Part shown: one piece after another, positions 47,158-56,814 of the stretch
How the letters are laid out: the number at the start of each line of letters is the position of its first letter
How positions within the stretch are numbered: the stretch's first letter is position 1
Source of the DNA: Caprella mutica
Lineage: Eukaryota > Arthropoda > Malacostraca > Amphipoda > Caprellidae
DNA length: 64,000 nucleotides
Assembly (NCBI GenBank): GCA_947561585.1
Contig: CANNZV010000114.1
Span: forward strand, 754,470-818,469
Reading direction: 5' to 3'
Program-made: the position numbers and the translations under genes
The notes under the pieces: generated by a model
Database searches by the model: none
What the model was told of the DNA's origin: nothing
The model's input: only the letters and a program-made list of their open reading frames with translations

Positions 47158-47768
47158 TTTATTCCATGAAAGTATGGTCTAAAATGCTTAGCTAAAGAGT
47201 TACAAGGTTAGGAAAGTAGTATATGTACCATATAGTATTATTAGTTAACGTCATATTTTTAATGTTGCAATAAGAAACAAAACATTTTAAACAGTAATTA
47301 TTAGGAGCACATGAAACTTAATCTTAAATTAAGTTACATGTTTGCAAAATGTATTCAAACTGCCTCCCATTTGTTGCAATGCTGCCGTTCAAACGTTTGT
47401 CCAATGATTGGCGGACGCGAGCAAACATACTAGGAGTTTCACGAATCCTTGCGGGACAAACGTTTGAACGCTTGCATCGCAACAAATGGGTGGCAAATTG
47501 AACTCATTCTGTAAACATGTAACCAAATTTAAAATTATGCTTCTTATGCTCCTAATAACTACTGGTTGAAAGGATTTGCTTCCTATCGCAACATTAAAAA
47601 AAATTATGTTGAACTAATAATAATTAATGGTACATATACTACTTTCCTAACCTTGTAACTCATTAACTAAGCATTTTAGACCATACCTTCATGGAATAAA
47701 AAGTGTTTATTTCGACGAATGCAACCTTATGTTAAAGTTTGGCAACAAAAGTGTCGGACACCCTGTAT
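47158..47768. mobile_element. Foldback element with about 250-bp arms
   Basis: 47158-47404 is mirrored by 47453-47703 (for example TAGGAAAGTAGTATATGTACC and its complement, ACGTTTGTCC and GGACAAACGT) around a loop of about 48 bp with GGCGGACGCG. The right side extends to an end reading GTCGGACACCCTGTA, i.e. TACAGGGTGTCCGAC on the minus strand, a typical insect DNA-transposon end next to TA. The left end lacks this tip, so the copy is truncated there. Transcripts would fold into long hairpin RNA. Absent from arm 1. Confidence 0.8.
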
Positions 47769-48439
47769 ATTTGTGAAGAATTAATTTTGAAAAATGTATC
47801 CCATATGATTTGATCGATATGGAACCTACAATAAGTCGAGGTTTTGGTGAAACTAGATTTTTAAGGAAATGTTCCTCTTTTTTTAGCTGAGAAAGTGTCT
47901 TGACAGTGGGCATTCATGTCTCAAATTTTTGAGGGATCAAGCACCCAAGCTCATAGACTTCTTTTCTTTTGAAATTTACGGAAAAAAAATTATTTAAGAA
48001 AATTCAGTCTCTCAAAAAATAATGTCGATCTCAAAAAGTCACACTTTCGAAATGGTCCTATAAGTTAAATATAATTTGCAAATTTCGGAATAATCAGACT
48101 GCAAATAAATAAGATCTGAAATAATAATTGACTCCCTTTTAAGCTAAAGGTTTTCTCGGAACTTTTTTGCGACTATTTCTGCCAAAGTAAATTAGAACAG
48201 ATTGAAACTGTCTGTCATTTCTTGATGTCAGATGTTCGTATTTTATTCACTGGGATAAATCTTGTAGTTTCTGAGGTGAATAATATCATTGTATCTTATA
48301 AGATAACAATCTTTTGTTAGACATTTAAAACTGGAGAGTGTAACTGTGTGACAGAGGCTAAAAGAGTGGACGGAAGGGTAACATTTTGGTGATTTCCTAT
48401 ACGGTTATTAATTATTGAGAGAAACTTAAACCCAAATTT

Positions 48440-48651
48440 TAATTTCTATAATAATTTTTACATAAACAAATCATTTTTTAAGTATTCGAAATTTTAAATT
48501 TTAAATAATGAAAGTTGCGCTTTTATAATAAAATTGTCATCTTCAAATAATAAAAATTGTCTATTTTTAATAATCAATATTGTCATTTTTAAATGATCGA
48601 AATTATCGTTTTTGAATGATCAAAATTGTCATTAATAAATATTAAATTTGT
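48440..48651. repeat. AT-rich degenerate array
   Basis: Six units of about 30 bp around AAATTGTCATTTTTAAATGA. It leads directly into the perfect hairpin at 48652-48704. Confidence 0.65.
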
Positions 48652-48704
48652 CATTTTTGAATAATCAAACTTATCATAGTGATAAGTTTGATTATTCAAA
48701 AATG
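48652..48704. repeat. Perfect 25-bp inverted repeat, 3-nt loop
   Basis: CATTTTTGAATAATCAAACT... (48652-48676) is exactly complementary to 48680-48704 with only TAG between. It starts from the last unit of the preceding array, so it looks like an inverted duplication of one unit. Confidence 0.9.
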
Positions 48705-49988
48705 AAAAAAAAAATCAAATTCTAATAATAATTAATAAATCGAAAAATTCATAGAAGCAAAAAGAAAAAAAAATCCACCAAATGAACAACAGCAGATTTC
48801 CAATAGCCATTTCCTGTAAAGGAATGAATTATTCATCAGATTCGAATAAAAGTATTAGATATTAAAGCCTTAGAATTGCAATAAAGTTTGTGTTGTGGAA
48901 CTTTTCCCTCGAAAATTTACGAGTGAGATTAGAATGCAAAACATTCACAAGAAAATCTGGAGTACAACGCCTGGCAAAGACTAATAATAACTTTGGGTCC
49001 AAATGGACAATTCCACGGACAAAAATGGCACAATTTGCTCGTTTCTTGGCGACAATATTCATAGAAACGAAGCACATTTTCTTGTAAAAGCTCCTCATGT
49101 TCTAAAGTATTGCATAAAATAAAGATATTTAAATTATAAAGTGTACGGCATTTCCGCCAATTTATTTAGTCTTTCTTTCTCCTCTTGACTGGTTCTGACA
49201 GGTCGAAGCGGATGATCTTTTGTCCTCCAAGACTCGCTTTCCTTAATCCAATTATCGATAATCAGGAGTGAGTGGAAATCAAGATATTTTCTTTGGATAC
49301 CGAAAAATCTTATCTCTGAAACTATTCTTCATTTTGGCTCACTTCTTTCGATCAAAACTAATTATTTCTAAAGTAATTATGGCAGAAGAAAAGATTTAAC
49401 GACAATTTCCTGCAGATGTTTGAATACGTATTTACACGTTACTTATAGTCACTATATGTAGTTATTCTGCAATCATGATACTATCTTAAAGTAAAATACT
49501 TTTAACATAGACTAGCTCTTACAATTATTCTATCCCTGATCAAATATAAACATTAAACATTCACTATCGATCAGAATACTCTGAGAAGTTACTCTACCGT
49601 CTCTCCAAATCAGATGAATTTAGTTTCCTTCGACTGCAAATACCAAACCCAGAACTCTGGTGACTGTTAACTTCTATCTGCTGTTTAATGTTCGGAACTG
49701 ATCGCCACTCAATTATCTTCATTAACCGAAGTACCCCAATTGTTCTGTGTAATTTGGAGACAATTGAGATTCTCCTAAAAGCAGTCGAAACTTCAACTCT
49801 ATTTGAATTTCCATCGATAGTGACACCGACTTGTCTAACTATTAGGATTTACTTTAGCGTATATAGTTCTTCTTTTTGAGATCATTATTCTTTTTTATCG
49901 ATATATTATTTTTCTGTTGGAAACGTCAACTGTATTTGTTGTTAAACATTTATTGTGTGAATAACGAAGAACTTAAAATATTTCTTAG

Positions 49989-50237
49989 AAAGGTAAGGCA
50001 AACTCATTTAACTTGCCAGCCCATTTTTATGAAACCAGACAGATAGGTGATATGTTGGTCAATTACCCACGACTTACGTTATCCAGGCAAAATGTTATGT
50101 TTGCTGCTCCTCGATTGTGGAATTCTCTGCCTACTGATGTTAAGAATAGCAAATCTCTTTCTATATTCAAGAGGTCTCTTAAAAAACATTACCTAAATTC
50201 ATATAAGGCTGAAAACTATCTCAGTCATTTACTGTAG
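49989..50237 (+). pseudogene. LINE (non-LTR retrotransposon) 3' coding end
   Basis: After an in-frame stop at 49986, the frame reads KGKANSFNLPAHFYETRQIGDMLVNYPRLTLSRQNVMFAAPRLWNSLP... and ends KRSLKKHYLNSY plus a short tail. The pattern R-Q-x-x-x-x-F-x-A-P-x-L-W-N-S-L-P followed by S-x-x-x-F-K-R-x-L-K-x-H is the characteristic C-terminus of reverse transcriptase ORFs in CR1/jockey-type LINEs. Only about 80 residues remain, so this is a 5'-truncated insertion, as is common for LINEs. The reading frame to its stop is intact. No ATG; this is not a gene start. Confidence 0.75.
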
Positions 50238-51110
50238 AATTGTAATAGTTAGCTGTTTATTTGTAGAATTATTTATTAATTATGTGTGTTACCATGAATG
50301 AAATTATAAATTTATATGTTTTCCCTTTATTATTTATGCCCGAAAAGATCCACTCAAGTAGTGGATCTTATATAAGGGCTTGTTTATTTAGGATTTGTGT
50401 ACCTGTACATTATCTTTTTTATTCAATAAAATTGTATCATTTATATTTAATCTACCAAATATTACAATCGTTGTCTCATGGTGTAACTTTTAGGATGTTT
50501 CCATTTCATCCTCACTAAGCCATTTCCCTCCATACTATTCATCTCTTCTCCTCATAGTTAATATCAACCAATTAATTACCAGTCCCACCTCCCCTTCTGT
50601 CCTCCATCTCGTAACTTCTAAAGGGAGTTGCGTATTACCTCACAATATTCGCTGCTATCTTTTTATTCTCCAAACATTTCTCTGTTAAATTCCTTTCAAT
50701 GATATTTCGCAACGAACAGTCAGTCACATTTTTAATACAAACCACATGCAGTCTCCAGAATAGTGGAAAATGAACTCTGAGTTCCGTGTAGACATTTGCT
50801 GTCCTGGGATTCACTTTTCTTATCTTTCAGAATATCAAAAGGCGTCCTTTTGGTGTGTGGAATAAACATTTCATTCTGAAGGTTAGAGCCCTATTTTACA
50901 CCATGGAATTACCAAAGCAATGAATAAATTATGCCTGTTTAAATATAACAGTTTACTAACCGGATGAGAGGCGTCGGGTAATTCACCAATGAGTTTTTTC
51001 CCCATTGCTGAGTTATAGGACATCATTCGTCCATCCATCACAGACAATGGGTACGATTGGTCTGTAATGTGTCCTATTGTGATTTAGTGTGTACTATTAT
51101 GTTACAGTGT
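50238..51110. other. Probable LINE 3' UTR then unique AT-rich sequence
   Basis: Directly after the LINE stop, with GATCCACTCAAGTAGTGGATC (hairpin, 50348-50368) and AATAAAATTG at 50425, which may be the polyadenylation signal. No poly-A tail is clearly visible. From about 50520 to 51110 nothing is recognised. Confidence 0.45.
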
Positions 51111-51119
51111 GTCCTACTG

Positions 51120-51345
51120 TATCGCACTGTGGTTTATTTTAATCCCGTTTTTATATTTTATCCTAGTGGTTTATTTTCCTCTCGAAGGGCTTTTTATTCT
51201 CGTTATTTGTTTTCAACCCAATATGCATTTCAACCTCATTGCTTATTTTCATCTCGATATGCATTTTATCCCTGTGGTTTTTATTTTATCCCCGTCAATA
51301 TGCATTTTATCCTTCTGGTTTGTTTTCATCTTTATATATAAATTC
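51120..51345. repeat. Degenerate TTTTATCC/TGTGGTTT array
   Basis: Repeated ATATGCATTTTATCCCTGTG-like and TTATTTTCATCTCG phrases, period near 36 bp. The three overlapping + frames here are by-products. Confidence 0.6.
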
Positions 51346-52224
51346 TGAGCTTTATTTCCAATATTCAGTTCTTGAAGCACTTCCTACTTTCAATCGACTA
51401 AAGAAGTTCAGGTCACAAGTTTTTATTTCTAAAATATGCACTCCAATTGAGAATAAGATGTAGGATCAGCAATCGTGCACTTGAGTCACTCGAGTCTTGA
51501 AGCCGTGCCTCATTTCGAAAATTGAGTTTTGAGCCAAATCTGCAGTGCCAAGATTATGCAAATAGGCAAAAGTCTTTCTAATTCCAATGCACAAATACAC
51601 ATGTGAATCATAATTATGTTTGTTTATCATCATCAGAATAAATAAAGAGTATAGTTAGTGTAATAATGATAACGGATTAACTCGAACCTAAATTTGCTGA
51701 TTGAACTAATGCATGATTCTTTGAAATTTAGGTTTCGTTGCTTTTAAGAAAATTCAGAATGAATAGAAATTAATAATAGACTTCATTTCATAAAATATGA
51801 CCGCATCATACTATGACGTCAGTGTTCATGACCTCGTTATTCTAAGTCCTCATCATTCCCTAAATTCATCATTCAATAACCATAATGGTAACATAATTTA
51901 CTATTTCAGTATACCTTAGTATTCCATGAGCTCAGTATCCTAAGATCTCACCATTCCTGGACCTCAGTATTACATATGTTACCATTTCATTACTAATAAT
52001 GTTTACAGTGTGATAGTAATTGCAAGAGAAACATCCTTTCCTTATTACGCTGAAGACAATGTCAGTAAATTTCTTGGGCAATTATTCACTCGCAAGAGTA
52101 GGTTCTCTTCTGGTACTTTTAAGGAAACGACCATTTCTTGGAAGCAAAAAGTATATAGTCATGAAATTGAGTCATTTCAGATATTATTTAGAAGATTTGA
52201 TACTAAATGGATCAAGTGAACTTG
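51346..52224. other. AT-rich stretch, no gene seen
   Basis: Contains loosely repeated CTCAGTATTCC / CATCATTCC phrases at 51830-51990. The frames at 52010-52337 have no recognisable domain and no homologous copy to test. Confidence 0.45.
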
Positions 52225-52440
52225 CAATATTCTGCTTCATTTTCAATCACGATCTTCTAAGCTTACAAAGCTTCACTGTATTTTCCTTCACGATCATTTC
52301 CTTCACGATCTCCTACGCTTGCGAAGCTTCACTTTAATTTTCTTCATGATCTTCTAAGCTTGAATTGCTCCACTTTATTTCATTCACGATATTTTATCCT
52401 TGTTTTGCTTCACTTCATTTTCTTAACGATCTTCAGTCCG
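52225..52440. repeat. About 40-bp minisatellite with HindIII-like sites
   Basis: Five units with TTCACGATCTTCTAAGCTTG and CTTCACTTTA-type phrases. Several AAGCTT palindromes. Confidence 0.8.
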
Positions 52441-53945
52441 TTTAACAAGCAATCAGAAATATTCTTTCGTCTAAATTGACCTCTTTGCTCATGAATTCTT
52501 CCCTCTTGACAGTGGAGGCTATGAAATGCTCAATAATTCTTGGCATATCTCGTACGTAACTCGTAAGAAGAATTGGGAAAGTGAAAGCTGAATTTTAGCC
52601 TCATCAGTAGATATCAGTTCTATATCGATAACGTACTACTGACAATAATTAAACTAATCATATAATTACAAGGTTATGGATGTAGCACTTGATTATAATG
52701 AAAAAAAAGCTAACATTTCACCTGTTATTAAGATAATTACAAATATATAAAAGCTCATGTAGTAACTATATAGTAGTAACATGTTTAAATTTTAAAATCT
52801 AATAGTAATCTGAATTTTTTTTTAATAATATAACCTGTTAACGAACACAATCATAAGTCATCGTCTGCAAATAATACTCGACCAAATTTCTTCGACATCA
52901 TTAATATTCTAATTACATCTTCAACATTAAGTCAATATAATAAATATTTCACTTCAAATATCACCTTTAAAACCTAATCAGAGATCTGACATTGTTTTCG
53001 AACTCAGATATTAATGATGGCCTTTTATATTTATAAAAAGACTACATGGCCTTTTTAAATTATTGTTGGGCTTGATTTTGATATTTTTTCTTCGACTTTG
53101 AATTTTACCTTCGTTTAGTTTCTTTTACATTGATTTCATTTTATGAACTATAAATACAATTTGAATAATATATATATTTTTCACTAACTATGCAAGAACG
53201 TATCTTTCTTATTGCTGATGAATTTACATTTTATTTCTTATTTCCTGTGTCGCTTCTCAAATACCAAAGGTCTTATTTTATTTCATTAGAGGTTTAACGT
53301 CTGCATCGCAAGGAAATGAAATAGAAGCAGTCAGAATGAAGAGTTGCTCATTAAAGTCGCTTACCACTTTCGGTAACAATGCTCATGGATGCAGAAAAGC
53401 ATCCATATTGGAATTGGTGATGTTATGAGAAGGAACATAAACATCGGTGGCTGCACTCACAGATGGTTCATTCATTCACTCGCTTCTCATCATTTATTTT
53501 GACCTGCAATATCCAACTAAATAAATTCTTGTACTTATTCTAAAATTTATTGCAATCTATAAAGCTAGACACTTTCACACACTCTCTATTTCTCCCTTAC
53601 AATATTGTTCTTGTTCAGCATGACAGAGGAAGCATGTTCATCTTTAGAAAACATCTCTGATGTCTCTGTGCGTATCACTCTGACCTCTTTCTGAAATGTG
53701 TTCTTCATGGAAATGAGACATGGCAATTCTTCTTGTCGTGTGTGTGTAGCAATTTGCTAAGGCTAAGAAATGAAAGCCATGGCTGTTAAAGGTTAGGTAG
53801 GTGATCAGTCGAAGTATTGGACAGGTGGATAATTTGGTACAAAATACTCTACAAAAGTGACTGCCAATAAACGAAAATTGACTTAATTTAAATTTGAAAG
53901 AGCTCAAATAAACTGATATGGAGGACGCATTTGAAATTGTTTTGT
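52441..53945. other. AT-rich stretch, one unrecognised open frame
   Basis: A minus-strand frame of 121 codons spans 53644-54009. Its first 17 or so codons come from the TTCCACC repeat, the rest has no domain, signal peptide or clear codon bias, and it starts inside a repeat. I consider it chance. Nothing else is evident. Confidence 0.45.
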
Positions 53946-53949
53946 ACGT

Positions 53950-54056
53950 GGCCGGTAAATTCCCCAATGTAAAGTTCCCCAGAGAAAAATTCCACCAGGA
54001 AGATTCCACCGGCGTTAAACTACACTTGCGGAAAATTCCATCATGGATGATTCCAC
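53950..54056. repeat. TTCCACC minisatellite seed, copy 2
   Basis: Six to seven units of about 15 bp (AAATTCCACCAGGAA, AGATTCCACCGGCG, GGATGATTCCACCATT). Related to 29985-30070 and 59617-59680. Confidence 0.7.
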
Positions 54057-54420
54057 CATTTTGAAAATATATTCGGTTTATATAATTGAAGTTACTCAGG
54101 TATTGAAATTTGGCACTAAAGAATGCTAAATTAATTTCGAATTCGCTTCTCCTATTTTACAGACGGTTTCGTATTTCAATTGCAGCTTACAATTCTCTGG
54201 GTGTGCATTTGCAAATAACACTGATGTGAAACAAATTGAAATAGACTTTTATGTCATAGGCAGACGCGCTGCATCGAAACTGTCTATTCGACATGCTTTA
54301 TTGGCTCGAAAAACTGAAAATCAGAATGTAATTTTGTTCATTTACTTCAATAATTAATGTTTTCTGTTATTGTGAAATCACATTGAGTTTAAATACCATT
54401 AGGGAGGAATATATTATGTA

Positions 54421-55337
54421 CAGTGTTTTTTTTCTTTCTGCAAGACTTTGAGACCCCACTAGGAATATTTGGAATAAGTATTTAGAAGAAAAAAATATAT
54501 TTTCTTGAAGATAAGGCATGGTACTGACATTTCATGTTACACAAATTTATTTGAAACTCATTCAAGATGCTCTTCGTCACCCTCACAGTTATTGCTGCGT
54601 CATAATTTGCAGATGAGATTCCACATGATATTGAAGAATGAAACTATAGAAATGACAAAAAATAAATAATATTTGTTGCAATTGTGAACGGAAAATTATA
54701 TTAACCAAGCATTCATCGATGACGACGACACTTGTGACTCTGCCAATGGTTCCTATTACATGGCTTTGCTGAAAGACAAAGTGTGGCAAAAAAAATTTGA
54801 GCTACTGCTACATGACGCAGACTCTGGTGGATGCAAGATGGTGATCCATCTCATTGTGCAAGAGTGGCTAAGCAGTTCTTGAAGTAAAATTTCAAGGACG
54901 ACTTACCAGAAGAGACACTGATATCTTCTGGTTAACACTCAGTAAGAACTCAATCCTCTTGATTTCCATTTCTGGGCTACAACGCAAAATATTTTGAATT
55001 CGGAAAAACCTCAATCCATTCATGATATGATAGAATTTAGTGTGTGAAGCTGTTTGGTGCAAATTATTACGCAGTAACAATTGATAAGGTGACGAAGACT
55101 CGAAGGGCGTCTTGAAGCGCGCAAGACTTTGCCTAGAGGATTCTGGCGGCCATTTCCAACACCTTCTGTAGATAATCTTTAGAAGTATTTTGAATGAGTT
55201 TCAAATGAGTTTGTATTTAATAAAATGTCAGTACCATGCCTTATCTTCAAGAAAATATATTTTTTCCCTCTAAATTCTGATTTCAAATATTCCTAGTGGG
55301 GGCTCAAAGTCTTGCAAAAGAAAAAAAAAACACGCTG
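54421..55337 (+). mobile_element. Dead mariner-like transposon with both ends
   Basis: TA duplications at 54419-54420 and 55338-55339. Inverted ends of about 115 bp: CAGTGTTTTTTTTC... on the left and ...AAAAAACACGCTG on the right, plus AAGATAAGGCATGGTACTGA and its complement. The interior keeps transposase traces on the + strand: GSYYMALLKDKVWQ near 54750, WWMQDGDPSHCARVAKQFLK at about 54826-54885, and a frameshifted ARLCLEDSGGHFQHLL-like tail near 55120. At 917 bp it lacks the N-terminal half of the transposase (internal deletion). It resembles, but is not the same as, the fragment at 40537-40905. Confidence 0.85.
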
Positions 55338-55439
55338 TACAGTTGAACACTAAGCAATCCCTAGATTTTTATCAACATTCAAGAAACTTAGTCGCCTGTT
55401 AAGGCCAAATATGTAGTAGACTCGTAGAGAATAACTTAT

Positions 55440-56400
55440 CAAAATAGGATTCCGTGCACTCGGTAGAGCGCACACCTTTACCACCACTTATAAATGTCCT
55501 TGACCATCTAATAATACATTAATTATAAATGACCTTGACCTCAAATTTTGATTCGTTTGCTTCCAAATTCTGAAAATTTGGTAACTGGATATTGACAAAC
55601 TGTCATTTGTACCAAGTTTCTTACAATATGGTTAGATAGCTAGCGATTTATGAAAGACTTTGACCTTGAACTTCAACCGGATCGCTCCCATGAATATTGA
55701 CCAAATACTTTTTGAGGTATGCGAATAATAATATAATAAACTAGATTATATTCACTCAGTAGAGCACATACCTTCGCCGCCGCTTTTACCCGTTCTCTCC
55801 AAAAATTAAATAAACTGCTAACTGGATGATAACTAATCGTCCCACCAAGTTTCATGCAATATGTTCCGATACTTTTTGAGTTATTGAGTTATAAATGACC
55901 TTGACCTTGACGTTTGACCGAATCGCTCTCAAAATTCTAACAGATGGTTCCTGGATATTGAACAATTGTACCATCAAATTTCAAACAATTTGGTTGAATT
56001 CTTTTTGAGTTATTGAGTTACAAATGGCCTTGACCTTGATCCTTGACCTTTGACCCGATCGCTCCCAAAATCTGACAAAATGGTTCTTGCAAATTGACCA
56101 ATCGTCTCACCAATTTTCATGCAATATGGTTCAATACTTTTTGAGTTATAAATGACCATGACCTTGACCTTTGACCGGGTCACTCTCAAAATTCTAACAT
56201 CAGGTCAGTGGACATGGACTAATCGCTTCATCAAATTTCAGGTAATTTGGTTGAACACTTTTCCAGTTAAGCGAATAACAAGATGATAAATATATAAATA
56301 AATAAATTCCGATGAAAATATGACCTTCCCACATTCTGCGAAGGAAATAAATAAATTCCACCTAAAATATAACCTTCTGCATTCTGCGAAGACAATAAAG
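55440..56400. repeat. Dispersed repeat with tandem TGACCT half-sites
   Basis: Diverged units of about 120-140 bp, each with ATGACCTTGACCTTGACC-type runs (55896, 56034, 56152), TTGACCGGATCGCTC-like, TTTCATGCAATATGGTT and ACTTTTTGAGTTAT. It begins with GCACTCGGTAGAGCGCACAC (again at 55757: CTCAGTAGAGCACATACC) and ends with two ATATGACCTTCC...CATTCTGCGAAGG-like phrases. TGACCT is the complement of AGGTCA, the nuclear receptor half-site. Possibly the tail of a retroelement; no coding part is visible. Confidence 0.7.
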
Positions 56401-56574
56401 CCACATAATAATATCTTATCCAAACTTTCAAATCAAAATTATTTGATGTCATTTTTCTTTCAATAAAAGTGATTTCATGTCTACGCCACTCGGCGCCATC
56501 AATATTCATGGCGCATTCGCCGCCATTCAATAAAGTCTGACACGAGTGGTAAAAATGATCAAAATTCTGAGAGC

Positions 56575-56810
56575 GAAGCAATAAGATGATATTCGAGGGA
56601 GAACTCTTTCCATCATCTCACAATGATGGAAAACTTCGCATATCATCTCCAATTGATGGAAAACTCTTTCTATCATCCTACAATGATGGAGAGCTTCGCC
56701 TATCATACTTCAATGATGGACAACTTCAGCAATATCGTCTCTAAGTGATGGAGAACTTTTCCTATCATCTCATAATGATGGAGAGCTCTAACTATCATCC
56801 ACAAATAATA
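56575..56810. repeat. 30-bp array of self-complementary units
   Basis: About seven units of TATCATCTCACAATGATGGA plus GAACTTCGCC. Within each unit CCATCAT pairs with ATGATGG, so each unit can form a small hairpin. Confidence 0.85.
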
Positions 56811-56814
56811 TTTC

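Larger units (their letters stand above)
46990..49860 (-). repeat. Inverted duplication, arm 2, outermost block
   Basis: Reverse complement of 480-2180, interrupted by a foldback element (47158-47768) and some unmatched sequence to about 48190. The match stops close to 49860, which defines the outer edge of the whole palindrome. Confidence 0.85.

Noticed and set aside
480..49860. Palindrome as a long-read chimera or haplotype mis-join
   Set aside because: The arms are too diverged and carry different insertions; an artefact would be near-identical. Read evidence would still be needed to be sure.
53644..54009. 121-residue minus-strand frame
   Set aside because: Starts within the TTCCACC repeat and shows no domain or family resemblance.
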